Assembly (NCBI RefSeq): GCF_051466335.1
Contig: NZ_CP195793.1
Location: 1,736,001-1,800,000 of the forward strand
Length of the DNA stretch: 64,000 bases
Source: Planctomicrobium sp051466335
GTDB taxonomy: Bacteria; Planctomycetota; Planctomycetia; Planctomycetales; Planctomycetaceae
Reading direction: 5' to 3'
Shown here piece by piece: positions 30,480 through 39,707 of the stretch (position 1 is the first letter of the stretch; each line of letters starts with the position of its first letter). Under the pieces are notes generated by a model. It was not told the origin of the DNA. It saw nothing but the letters and a program-made list of their open reading frames with translations, and did not search any database. A program made the translations under genes and the position numbers.

Positions 30480-32360
30480 ATGAAAACCAGAAGTTTGGTT
30501 ACATTGGGCGGGCCGAGCCATTTTTCAAGAACCTCGGACCGACGCGGAAGCATCATGGTCCTGGCAGTCGTCCTGATGATTGGACTACTGGCTGCTGCCG
30601 CGGTGAGCGTAGACGTTGGATTTTTGCAGGTGCAAAAAACACGCATGCAGAACGCTGTCGACGCGGCAGCGTTAGCGGCTGCACAGGAAATTACTGAGGC
30701 TGTGATGAAGGCGCCCGCGGGAACTGCTGATCCTGCGGGATATGCGCTCGAATCCGCCAGGCAAACAGCGAAGTACGTCGCAGGCCTGAGTGGTATCACA
30801 GTTGACCCTGTCAACGGAGTGGAATTCGGGCAGCGCGTCTATAACTCGTCCACTAAGCAGTGGGTCACGACTTGGGGGGCGCGTCCTGCCAACACGGTCA
30901 AAGTGACAGCACGGCGAAGTAATGGAGACGATGATGGCCGTGGCGGTCGCGTTCGGTTCTTCTTCGGTCAGGCTGTTGGGGTGGGCTTCAAGTCGATCGA
31001 AACCAATGCCATCGCTTACGTTCAGGCTCGCGATATTGTCGTCTGTCACGACTTCTCACGTTCGATGAACTTCGATAGTCATTTTTCAGATGACGATGGT
31101 TCGACCAAGCTGGCCAAGTCACTGATCGTCGAGAATCTTCGCACCGCGTGGGATGATTTGACGGTGAAGCCGTCCGGGTTTTCATTCGAACCTCAGTATC
31201 TGACTGTTGTTGACAATACTTCAAATTCAACGACAGATGCGACATTCCGCGGCAAAGAGGTCGACATTACTTCCACGACGAATATCAGCAGAATTGTTCT
31301 CTCGTCGGGAAGTGGATCGAAGACTTACAACTATTCCGGGACAACCCGAAGTGCGACGGTTTCTGCCAATTCCGATGCGACAAGTGTCACAATAACGGTG
31401 TTGAACCCGTCGACAAATCGAACCGTGAGCAAGACGCTCTCGGACAACGTGACAAACTTTCGAGCTGCATTCAATCTCCCTTCGTCGTATCCATATCCAG
31501 GTGGAAGTTGGACCGACTACTACAATCACTGCAAGAACAACTCCGAGCTTGCAGATGCTGGATATCGGAAGATGTACGGTGGTTTGACGTTCTTGAACTA
31601 CACCATCTTCACCAACTCGTCTTACAGTTCAACACCGTACTTGATTCGCAGCCGGCTGTATCCGTTTGCCGCCATCAAACTCGGGCACCAGATTCTCTGT
31701 GATTTTCTGGAAGACCTGTCCTTTGATGACCGGATTGGAATGGTGAGTTACGACTCGAGTCACCGCGTCGAGAGCGTTCTCAACGATCGGTACGATTCAT
31801 CGATTCCCAAAGTCGACATCACTTCATCACCGGTGAGTAGAAATTACCAGGCGGTGAATAACCTGATGAAGTTTAAGCAGTGTAATTACTACTCTGCAGC
31901 AACGAACATGGGAGGAGGACTCGGGACGTCGACCAGCCTTCTCGAGCGGGAGTTAAGAGGAGGAGCACAGCCAACGATTCTCCTCATGACCGATGGTCAA
32001 AGTAATACGATGGATGTCGGCCTTGGATTTATATTTCCTGCCCTTTGGGATTGGAACGGGCTGTTCGACTATGATGGCGACGGGGCTCGGGACTACTACA
32101 CGACCGATGTTCAGAAGCGGTACGTGCTCTTCAAGGCCAAGGAAGCTGCAGACAAAGGGTTCGTACTCCATACGATCGGTGTGGGAGCAGGTGCCGATGT
32201 GGAATTGCTGCGGGCGATTTCATGGATCGGAAGAGGAACCACGTTGTACGTTCCCGGTGGGACCAGTGCTGAAGTAATGGAAGCAGAGATGCTCAAGGCA
32301 TTCCGTGACATTGCATCGAAAGTTCCCCCAGCGAAGTTGCTCAATGAAGAAGGAAGCTGA
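30480..32360 (+). CDS. TadG-like pilus protein with von Willebrand factor A domain
   Basis: 626 residues. The N-terminus has a TadG helix (RRGSIMVLAVVLMIGLLAAAA then VSVDVGFLQVQKTRMQNAVDAAALAAA). A vWA domain begins near residue 185 with the metal-site motif DFSRSM (DxSxS), continues with FDDRIGMVSYDSS and TNMGGGL, and ends near ILLMTDGQS. A Ser/Thr-rich beta insert of about 100 residues splits the vWA domain after the metal motif. Such proteins bind ligands outside the cell. Third gene of the Tad operon; no TadA ATPase, TadB/C or RcpA secretin is in this window. Confidence 0.88.
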   Translation: MKTRSLVTLGGPSHFSRTSDRRGSIMVLAVVLMIGLLAAAAVSVDVGFLQVQKTRMQNAVDAAALAAAQEITEAVMKAPAGTADPAGYALESARQTAKYVAGLSGITVDPVNGVEFGQRVYNSSTKQWVTTWGARPANTVKVTARRSNGDDDGRGGRVRFFFGQAVGVGFKSIETNAIAYVQARDIVVCHDFSRSMNFDSHFSDDDGSTKLAKSLIVENLRTAWDDLTVKPSGFSFEPQYLTVVDNTSNSTTDATFRGKEVDITSTTNISRIVLSSGSGSKTYNYSGTTRSATVSANSDATSVTITVLNPSTNRTVSKTLSDNVTNFRAAFNLPSSYPYPGGSWTDYYNHCKNNSELADAGYRKMYGGLTFLNYTIFTNSSYSSTPYLIRSRLYPFAAIKLGHQILCDFLEDLSFDDRIGMVSYDSSHRVESVLNDRYDSSIPKVDITSSPVSRNYQAVNNLMKFKQCNYYSAATNMGGGLGTSTSLLERELRGGAQPTILLMTDGQSNTMDVGLGFIFPALWDWNGLFDYDGDGARDYYTTDVQKRYVLFKAKEAADKGFVLHTIGVGAGADVELLRAISWIGRGTTLYVPGGTSAEVMEAEMLKAFRDIASKVPPAKLLNEEGS

Positions 32361-32412
32361 TTAATCGGAGACGTGGCGATCCTTGCATCGCTCGTTGACG
32401 ACAGTGCAAACA

Positions 32413-32446
32413 AAAAGAGCCGTACATTCAAATGTACGGCTCTTTT
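32413..32446. terminator. Bidirectional terminator between tadG and the DapA-family gene
   Basis: A 16-bp perfect stem (32413-32428 with 32431-32446), with A-run and T-run on the two sides, serving both converging genes. Confidence 0.95.
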
Positions 32447-32462
32447 CAATTCTGGATCACGT

Positions 32463-33503
32463 TTAGTTGATCATCCCGCGTCGCTTCAGTTCAGTGACGA
32501 CGCTCTTGACGATGTGATTGACATCGCCACCTTGCCCATTTCGGGACTGTGGAAGCGGGCAACCGCTGACTGGTTGATCTGCAAACCCGTGTTCCGAAAG
32601 CAGGCATTGCAGTGTCTTGCTCAGATTGGACAGGTCCGAAATCTGTTCGTCGGACATCGGTTGGCGTCCGCGTCCCATGTTGAATCCACGGAGATTCACC
32701 GCAGCGCGGAAGCCTTCCGGGAATTCAGCCTGATAAATCATCGTGTCGAAGAGCTTGATCAGGTCGTACTGAACAGTACGCGCCTCATCAATGCGGTTTG
32801 AGACGGTTAATTCGTAGAGTCGGCGGGTCACTTCGGGGACGACACCGCTACTGGCGTTCGTTCCACCATCGCAGCCGACGAGCAACATCGGCATCAGCGC
32901 GGAATCCCAACCCGTCAGGAAGCTGAAATCTGGGCGATTCGGACGAACTGCCTGAATCATCCGGATCATGTGGGAAAGATCTCCCGAAGAGTCTTTGATC
33001 GCGACGATTCTCTCGCACTCTTCGCTCAGACGTTGCAGCGTTGGTACGTCGATTGGGCTCGCGAACATCGGGATGTTGTAGAGAGTTACGTCGATTGGGG
33101 TGTTGCGTCCGATCTCGCGGAAGTACGCGTAGACACTTTGTGGACTGAGCTTGTAGTAGAAGGGGGCAACGATCGCGACCGCCCGTAGACCGAGGTCTGC
33201 GTAGAATTCACAGGCTGCGAGGGTTTCACGGACGTTTGCCTCTGCAGCACCAGCGAGAATGGGGACTCGCCCCTTGACTTGGTCTGCAATGATCTGGGCA
33301 ATTCGGCGTCGTTCTTCCATTGTGAATCGAGTAAACTCGCCAGTGGAACCGTTCGGGTAGAGCCCGTGGACACCGCGTTCGATCAGCCATTCGACGTACC
33401 GCCGAAGCTCTGCTTCGTTAATTTCGCCGCGCGAGTCCAATGGGACGAGATTTGGTGTGAAGACTCCTCGCAATTTGCGAGAATCAATATTCTGGTTGGT
33501 CAT
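32463..33503 (-). CDS. DapA-family (dihydrodipicolinate synthase/N-acetylneuraminate lyase) aldolase with C-terminal tail
   Basis: 346 residues, about 45 longer than typical DapA. The (beta/alpha)8 barrel has NGSTGEFTRFT (usual GTTGE loop), LYNIPMF with the catalytic Tyr, and VAIKDSSGD with the Schiff-base Lys. The class forms or cleaves 4-hydroxy-2-oxo acids from pyruvate; the substrate is not certain, and a true lysine-pathway DapA is less likely than a lyase. After residue about 300 comes a Gln/Gly/Pro/Ser linker and a predicted amphipathic helix DVNHIVKSVVTELKRRGM, reminiscent of microcompartment encapsulation peptides. ATG 33503 is used; a GTG 12 bases upstream is in frame. Confidence 0.85.
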   Translation of the reverse strand: MTNQNIDSRKLRGVFTPNLVPLDSRGEINEAELRRYVEWLIERGVHGLYPNGSTGEFTRFTMEERRRIAQIIADQVKGRVPILAGAAEANVRETLAACEFYADLGLRAVAIVAPFYYKLSPQSVYAYFREIGRNTPIDVTLYNIPMFASPIDVPTLQRLSEECERIVAIKDSSGDLSHMIRMIQAVRPNRPDFSFLTGWDSALMPMLLVGCDGGTNASSGVVPEVTRRLYELTVSNRIDEARTVQYDLIKLFDTMIYQAEFPEGFRAAVNLRGFNMGRGRQPMSDEQISDLSNLSKTLQCLLSEHGFADQPVSGCPLPQSRNGQGGDVNHIVKSVVTELKRRGMIN

Positions 33504-33798
33504 TTTTCGATTCACTTAGGGGAACTGGACACAATTAAATGTCGGCATTGCCAATCAAGAAGCTGTGATACAAGTTTTCACTGGCAGGTTTTGCGGGCGA
33601 TGTGGGAGCTATGGGATTATTTTTGCGCATTTCATTGCAGATTTTTGGATATCGTGAAACTGTACGTTCCGAAAATCTGCGGATTGCCTAATATTCCTAG
33701 GCTGTATGTGTGTGTTGGCTTTCAATGGCATGTGTTCGAAGCCGGACTTGGTAAAGCCGTCTTGCGAACGGACTGCATCTGAATCTGGAGTTATTGCT

Positions 33799-36654
33799 GT
33801 GTCGGTTGAATCTGATCCGTTGTCGAGCCAAAACCTCGAGTTTGTTGAAGGGTTGTACGCCAAATATCTCGAACAGCCAGGGAGCGTCTCAGCTGAGTGG
33901 AGACAGTACTTCGACAACTTCGAGACGAAGGGACCGCAGGGAACGACTGATTGGACAGGGGGAGTCCCATTTCCTGCTTACAGTATTTTCAATCCCCCAA
34001 GTTTGACGGTCAGTGAAACTCCTCAGCTTGCAATTCCGAATCGTGTACCCGAACAGCCACAAAATGCTGCGCTGCAAGAGCGTTTGGAACAGGTGATTCG
34101 AAATTATCGAGTCCGTGGACACATCTTGGCGGAAATTGATCCACTTGGGAAGCAACGCCCCAGTCCCCCAGAACTCGATTCCGCATATTGCGGATTTGAA
34201 GAGGCAGACCTCGATCGCAAGCTTCCGAATGCTTGGGTTGGGGGTGAAGAAACCACAACCGTTCGCGAAGTGATCGACTGGTTGAAGAAGACCTATTGCC
34301 GGTCAATCGGCGCTCAGTTTATGCATATTGACAGCTTGCAGGTTCGTCTGTGGCTGGCACAGCGCATGGAAGAGACCGCAAACCGCATTCGCCTTGAGCG
34401 AGATGAGCAACTTCGTATTCTCAAACGACTTGCGGATTCGGTTGTCTTCGAGGAATTCCTTGCACGCAAGTTCCCCGGAGCAAAGAGCTTTTCACTCGAA
34501 GGGGCGGAAAGTCTGATCCCGCTTCTTGATATGGCAATCGAGAAGCTTGGAAACGAGGGGACCAAGGAAGTCATCATCGGGATGGCACATCGTGGTCGCC
34601 TGAACGTTCTTGCGAACATTATGGGGAAAAATCCGCGAGCGATTTTTCGAGAATTTGACGAAACCGATAGCCAGCACATATTGGGCGGTGGTGACGTCAA
34701 ATACCACTTGGGATACAGCTGGGATTGGAGCACTTCCAAGGGGAACACTGTTCACCTCTCGTTGTGCTTTAACCCATCCCATCTTGAGTATGTGAACACA
34801 GTTGCAATGGGCCGCGTTCGCGCAAAGATGGACCGGTTCAAAGATTACCGCCGCGAACACGGTGCGTGTCTGCTCATTCACGGGGACGCAGCGTTTGCTG
34901 GAGAAGGAATCGTTCAGGAAACGCTGAACCTCAGCGAACTGGAAGGGTACTCCGTCGGTGGAACGATCCACGTGATCGTGAACAACCAGATTGGTTTTAC
35001 GACCTCTCCGGAAGAGTCCCGCTCAACGCAGTACGCGACCGACATTGCCAAGTTGCTGCAAATTCCAATTTTCCATGTGAATGGAGAAGATCCGGAAGCT
35101 GTCGCGCAGGTGCTGCATCTGGCGCTCGATTTCCGAAAGCGATTCCAGCGTGACGCGGTGATCGACATGTACTGCTACCGCCGCCGTGGACACAACGAAG
35201 GGGATGAGCCAGCGTTCACACAGCCTGTCATGTACAACGAAATTCGCAAACGCGCGAACGTGTACTCAGGATACCTTGAACGTCTGGAAACTCTGCATGA
35301 AGTGACCCGCGAGGAAGCTGAAAATCTGGTCGAAGAGCGTCGCCAGAAACTGGAAAACGAGCTGACAGAAGCTCGTCGCGATGATTACATCCGCTGCCTT
35401 GAGCAGTGGGGTGGAGTCTGGTCGGGGTACCAGGGTGGTCCTGCAACTGAGGCCGATCACCCGGAATCAGGCTTGCCGATTGAGAAAGTGTCGGACCTTC
35501 TCCGGTCACTCACAAAGGTTCCGGAAGGGTTCACGCCGCATCCGAAGATTGTGAGATTGCTCGAACTTCGACAGGCCATGGCCGACGGGAAAGAGCCTTT
35601 GGATTGGGGTGCTGCCGAGGCGATTGCCTTTGGAAGCGTTGTGAACCAGGGGCGACCACTCCGATTCAGCGGGCAGGATGTTCGACGCGGAACATTCAGT
35701 CATCGACACGCCTTCCTGTACGACGCCAGCACCGGCGAGCCGTTCAACACCATGTTGAACGTGGCGACAGATCCAAGTCTTGTCCGAATCTTCAACAGCC
35801 CGCTTTCCGAGGCTGGTGTCCTTGGATTCGAATACGGTTACAGCCTCGATTGCCCTGAAGGCCTCGTGATCTGGGAAGCCCAGTTCGGAGACTTCTTCAA
35901 CGTGGCGCAGCCGATCATGGATCAGTTCATCGCCAGTGCAGAAGACAAGTGGAATCGCCTGAGCGGACTGATCATGATGTTGCCTCACGGATTCGAAGGG
36001 CAGGGACCAGAGCACTCCAGTGCTCGACTCGAACGGTTCCTCCTCTCGGCTGCTGAAGACAACATGCAGATTTGTCAGCCGACCACTCCAGCTCAGATGT
36101 TCCATCTGTTGCGTCGGCAGTTGCTTCGCAAGTGGAAGAAGCCGCTTGTGATTCTGACACCGAAGAGTCTGCTGCGGTCCAAGGACTGTGTCTCCAGCCT
36201 GGAAGAGCTTGCAGGCGGAGAATTCCAGCGATTCATCCCTGACAACACTTTCGAGTCGTTCGAAGGGGTCAAGCAGGTGATCGTCTGTAGTGGAAAGATT
36301 TACTACGACCTGATCGAGCGTCGTCGTGAAGGAAATTACAAGGGAGTGATGATCATCCGGATCGAAGAACTCTATCCGTTCCCATCAGCCACCCTGAAGA
36401 AATTCTTCGCTGACCTCGACAGCAAGACTCCATTCATGTGGGTTCAGGATGAGCCATCCAATATGGGTGCTTGGCCGTATATCCGTGCCCGCTTCGGCGA
36501 TCGCTTCCTGAAGCGGTTCCATATCGAGCGGTTCAGTCGAGATCGATCTGCAAGTCCTGCGACTGGATCGAACAAGGCGCATCGACGCGAACAGGAACGT
36601 CTTCTGGAAGAGGTGTTCAGCCAGTGTGAAAAGGGAGTTGAAGTCACTGTCTGA
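33799..36654 (+). CDS. sucA: 2-oxoglutarate dehydrogenase E1 component
   Basis: 951 residues from GTG 33799, preceded by GGAG at 33787. The N-terminal E2-binding segment (NLEFVEGLYAKYLEQPGSVSAEWRQYF) and the thiamine-diphosphate core (IIGMAHRGRLNVLANIMGK, HGDAAFAGEGIVQETLNLS, NNQIGFTTSPEESRST) are clear, then the transketolase-like C-terminal half (LPHGFEGQGPEHSSARLERFL). E1 decarboxylates 2-oxoglutarate in the TCA cycle and hands the succinyl group to E2. E2 and E3 are not adjacent, which is common in planctomycetes. A longer frame starts at ATG 33706 but its first 31 residues are unlike the family. Confidence 0.95.
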   Translation: MSVESDPLSSQNLEFVEGLYAKYLEQPGSVSAEWRQYFDNFETKGPQGTTDWTGGVPFPAYSIFNPPSLTVSETPQLAIPNRVPEQPQNAALQERLEQVIRNYRVRGHILAEIDPLGKQRPSPPELDSAYCGFEEADLDRKLPNAWVGGEETTTVREVIDWLKKTYCRSIGAQFMHIDSLQVRLWLAQRMEETANRIRLERDEQLRILKRLADSVVFEEFLARKFPGAKSFSLEGAESLIPLLDMAIEKLGNEGTKEVIIGMAHRGRLNVLANIMGKNPRAIFREFDETDSQHILGGGDVKYHLGYSWDWSTSKGNTVHLSLCFNPSHLEYVNTVAMGRVRAKMDRFKDYRREHGACLLIHGDAAFAGEGIVQETLNLSELEGYSVGGTIHVIVNNQIGFTTSPEESRSTQYATDIAKLLQIPIFHVNGEDPEAVAQVLHLALDFRKRFQRDAVIDMYCYRRRGHNEGDEPAFTQPVMYNEIRKRANVYSGYLERLETLHEVTREEAENLVEERRQKLENELTEARRDDYIRCLEQWGGVWSGYQGGPATEADHPESGLPIEKVSDLLRSLTKVPEGFTPHPKIVRLLELRQAMADGKEPLDWGAAEAIAFGSVVNQGRPLRFSGQDVRRGTFSHRHAFLYDASTGEPFNTMLNVATDPSLVRIFNSPLSEAGVLGFEYGYSLDCPEGLVIWEAQFGDFFNVAQPIMDQFIASAEDKWNRLSGLIMMLPHGFEGQGPEHSSARLERFLLSAAEDNMQICQPTTPAQMFHLLRRQLLRKWKKPLVILTPKSLLRSKDCVSSLEELAGGEFQRFIPDNTFESFEGVKQVIVCSGKIYYDLIERRREGNYKGVMIIRIEELYPFPSATLKKFFADLDSKTPFMWVQDEPSNMGAWPYIRARFGDRFLKRFHIERFSRDRSASPATGSNKAHRREQERLLEEVFSQCEKGVEVTV

Positions 36655-36686
36655 ACAAGGATCGTGACCAACACCGTAGAATGATG

Positions 36687-36722
36687 AAGAGCGGCACAAT
36701 CTGTTGTGCCGCTCTTTTTTTG
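36687..36722 (+). terminator. Intrinsic terminator after the E1 gene
   Basis: Stem AAGAGCGGCACAA/TTGTGCCGCTCTT with a 4-base loop and a run of seven T's. Confidence 0.95.
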
Positions 36723-36854
36723 ATCGCGATGATTGTTCGCGTGACTCCGGATCCGGAAAGCACACGGGTCTCGCGGGGAACGTCAATCCAACCACTGCTG
36801 TTGCAGCGACCCAAAGTGGTCTCCGCTGATCATGATCGCTGTCGGTACTCAGAT

Positions 36855-37979
36855 CTATTTGGAGTGCTGAAATACGAGATCGCCGATGCTGATGGCAATC
36901 TTCTCTGTATTCACTCCGACCCGGTTGACGAGGACGATGACGGTGACTTGATCATCGGGATACTTCAGGAACGTCGTTGAGAATCCCGTGCTGTGCATGC
37001 CACTGTGAGTAACGATCCGTTTCTCTTGGACGTCTGCGATAACCCAGCCAAAGCCGTATCTGGACTGTGTTCCGTCATTGAGTGTTCCGCGGGTCCACAT
37101 TCTTTCCAGTGATTCAGGTTTCAAAATCGTTCCCGAGTCGAGCCCCTGATTCCATTTTACAAGATCGACGACGTTGGACATGAGTCCTCCGCCCCCGTAG
37201 CCCAGAACCGATTCCGCATAGAACGGGCCGTTCTGGAATTGTTCTTCAGTCCACTCATAGCCGGCTGCACGCTGCGAAATCAGTTTCGATAAACTGAGTA
37301 CGCATGTGTCGTCCATCTTCAATGGAGCAAAAACACGTTCCTGAAGAAATTCGCTATACGTCTTAGTCGTGAGTTTTCGGATCAACATCGCAAGCAAATG
37401 GTAGTTCGTGTTGCTGTACTCATACCTCTCGCCGGGCTGAAAGTTCAGCGAACGCTTGGCGGCGGCTTGATAGACTTCTTCGTCAGTCACCTCGAGTCGC
37501 AGGCTCTGAGTGGGGTCGTTAATGTAGTCTTTCAAGCCTGAAGTATGCTGCAGGAGATGAATGATTTTGATTTCCCGCCAACTCTCTGGCGTGTCTGCGA
37601 AATGCTCGCTGATAAGCTGATCGGGAGAGAGTTTTCCTTCCTCGATCAACATCATGATCGCAGTCGCGGTGAATGACTTTGTGACAGATTGCAGCTGATA
37701 AACGGTTTCGACTGTGGCTGGGACGTTGAGTTCAAGGTTCGCCATCCCCTGCGCCCCGCGAAATATCGTCGCACCATTTTGCACGACCGCGACCGATACG
37801 CTCGGTAGATGATCTTCTTCGCACTTCGACTTCAGGAGTGATTCAATTTTTTCTGTGAGGTTGAGTTCCGGTTCTGGCCGGTCCTCAGCAAAGGTGAAGG
37901 TCGCAAAGCATACGTGAAGGAACAAAATCGCAATAAACTGGAAATAAAGAAACCGCTGCAGTTGAATCACTGGGTTCAC
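36855..37979 (-). CDS. Beta-lactamase-family serine hydrolase (class C/esterase-like)
   Basis: About 374 residues from GTG 37979. A hydrophobic N-terminal segment (FLYFQFIAILFLHVCFATFTFAED) is a signal peptide. The catalytic SxxK is in QLQSVTKSFTATAI, the YxN in YEYSNTNY, and the third motif is HSG near THSGMHSTGF. The family includes DD-peptidases, beta-lactamases and esterases, and resistance cannot be inferred. An open frame runs on to a TTG at 38069 but overlaps the divergent gene, so a GTG before the signal peptide is preferred; which GTG (37979 or 37970) is uncertain. Confidence 0.85.
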   Translation of the reverse strand: MNPVIQLQRFLYFQFIAILFLHVCFATFTFAEDRPEPELNLTEKIESLLKSKCEEDHLPSVSVAVVQNGATIFRGAQGMANLELNVPATVETVYQLQSVTKSFTATAIMMLIEEGKLSPDQLISEHFADTPESWREIKIIHLLQHTSGLKDYINDPTQSLRLEVTDEEVYQAAAKRSLNFQPGERYEYSNTNYHLLAMLIRKLTTKTYSEFLQERVFAPLKMDDTCVLSLSKLISQRAAGYEWTEEQFQNGPFYAESVLGYGGGGLMSNVVDLVKWNQGLDSGTILKPESLERMWTRGTLNDGTQSRYGFGWVIADVQEKRIVTHSGMHSTGFSTTFLKYPDDQVTVIVLVNRVGVNTEKIAISIGDLVFQHSK

Positions 37980-38078
37980 TTTCGTTTCAGGGTTATAACG
38001 GAGTGGCTTCTCGACCGTGGCCGGAGCGAAGGTTCCCTGAACGATTAGAATGGCACAATCGTGGATCAAAATCCAATC

Positions 38079-39677
38079 ATGAGTTCGGTGCCTAAGAATC
38101 CTGAACCGGTAGGCGAAGAATTCGTGTATGCCCCGTCCAGCGTTTATCCGCGGGTGCGACTGGAAGAATTCATTTCACTGTTTCTGATAACGGCGATCGC
38201 TGACTTTTCGTTATGGCAAATGAACGGCTATGCCGGCGTCGCTATTGGCATTTTTCTAGCGTCATTAGTGATCGTGTTCGGAACGTTTCGCAAGAGATTA
38301 GGTGAGTTCAGACGGTCAGCTTTGATTCTTGTGATGGCCGTCTTCATTGCGATGAGATTGCTGTGGTGCGGACACCTGTTAGCGGTTGTTTGCGGCCTCA
38401 CACTTCTTGCTGCACTTTCGCTGAGTATGGCAGGAGTCGGAGTATCAGCTGGAAACCTCTGGTATTACCTGTTCACCCTGATTCCATCAGGGACTCGTGC
38501 GACGCTGGAGTATGAGAAAAATGTTCGAGTCTCAGTGGGGAAATTGGTTCGTGTCCCGAGAATGGCTGTCGTCCTGCAGTGGGTGCTTCCCCTGTTCGCA
38601 GCAATCCTCTTTGGGGTCATCTTTGTGATGGCAAATCCGGATATCGTGAATTGGTTGAGCGAAAATCTGCGTCAACTTGTTGAACGCGTCAATCGCTGGC
38701 TCAGTGAAATTATTGATACTCCAATGAGACTGGCTTTCTGGATTGCCATGTTCTGGATTGCAGCGGCAATGTTGCGACCCTGGGTATCGAGCCGCTTTCT
38801 GATTCCCGCACCGATCGATCCGACCGTTGGGAATGAAACAATGCGTACGGCCTTTTATCCTGCATATCGAAACACGTTCATGACGTTGATCGCACTGTTT
38901 GCAGGCTACCTTTGTTTTGAATTCTGGACGATGTGGACACGCACCTTCCCTGAAGGGTTTTACTATGCGGGATACGCACACGAGGGTGCCTTCTGGCTGA
39001 CGGTAGCGTTAGGAGTAGCGACGCTGACCTTTTCTGCGATCTTTCAGGGACCAACATTTCAGGATCCAAGATTACCATACTTGCGTCGGCTTGGGATGAT
39101 CTGGTGGGGGCTCAACTTGTTGCTGGTGGTCGCTGTCGTGAATCGAATGTTTATTTACATCGACTTCAATGGCATGACCCGAATGCGTGTCTTCGGGCTG
39201 CTGGGGATTGCTGCCGTGGCTGCAGGGCTGATTCTCGTCGCAGTGAAAATCTGGAAGCGTTACAGTTTTGGATGGCTTGTGAGAAATCAACTTCTGGCGT
39301 TGCTGTTTGCGATTTATTCGTATGCTGTTCTGCCGGTGGATGCGTTTGTGATGAACTACGATGTTCGGCAGGTACTTGCAGGAAATCCCAAGCCAAGTGT
39401 GCAGATCGCCCACCACTTAACCTCCGTGGAAGGAAAGTTGATGCTCTTTCCGCTCCTGAAATGCGACAATCAGGTGATTCGGGATGGCATTCGGGTGTTA
39501 TTGGCTCAGACTCGATTGGAGCTTTCTAGCGAGTCTAATGAGACGTTGCGAGATTTTCAGATTGCCGAACGGAGATTTCGCGAGGTCGCTCAGCAGTATG
39601 CTGATGAACTCGATTCGGCAGATATGTCAGGTTCGAAATGGTCCGATTTTGCACGCTATTCATTTCAGTGGTACTAG
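38079..39677 (+). CDS. Polytopic membrane protein, DUF4153/DUF4173-like
   Basis: About 532 residues, with roughly ten to twelve hydrophobic helices between residues 25 and 420, and a soluble C-terminal tail of about 120 residues with helical, charged content. The pattern (RRLGMIWWGLNLLLVVAVVNRMFIYIDFNGMTRMRVFGL) resembles DUF4153/DUF4173 proteins of unknown function. ATG 38079 is used; GTG 38061 is an in-frame alternative that would overlap the unrelated divergent frame. It is divergent from the serine hydrolase and 30 bases upstream of the M28 peptidase, so the latter may be in the same transcript. Confidence 0.7.
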   Translation: MSSVPKNPEPVGEEFVYAPSSVYPRVRLEEFISLFLITAIADFSLWQMNGYAGVAIGIFLASLVIVFGTFRKRLGEFRRSALILVMAVFIAMRLLWCGHLLAVVCGLTLLAALSLSMAGVGVSAGNLWYYLFTLIPSGTRATLEYEKNVRVSVGKLVRVPRMAVVLQWVLPLFAAILFGVIFVMANPDIVNWLSENLRQLVERVNRWLSEIIDTPMRLAFWIAMFWIAAAMLRPWVSSRFLIPAPIDPTVGNETMRTAFYPAYRNTFMTLIALFAGYLCFEFWTMWTRTFPEGFYYAGYAHEGAFWLTVALGVATLTFSAIFQGPTFQDPRLPYLRRLGMIWWGLNLLLVVAVVNRMFIYIDFNGMTRMRVFGLLGIAAVAAGLILVAVKIWKRYSFGWLVRNQLLALLFAIYSYAVLPVDAFVMNYDVRQVLAGNPKPSVQIAHHLTSVEGKLMLFPLLKCDNQVIRDGIRVLLAQTRLELSSESNETLRDFQIAERRFREVAQQYADELDSADMSGSKWSDFARYSFQWY

Positions 39678-39707
39678 GAATTCACGATCACTCAGTTCGA
39701 GGCGAAC

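Noticed and set aside
35506..36105. A 199-codon frame antisense to the E1 gene
   Set aside because: Shadow of the sucA coding sequence without supporting signals.
38061..38069. An overlap of divergent start codons between the serine hydrolase and the membrane protein gene
   Set aside because: It appears only if the longest frames are used; both genes have better internal starts that leave about 100 bases for promoters.
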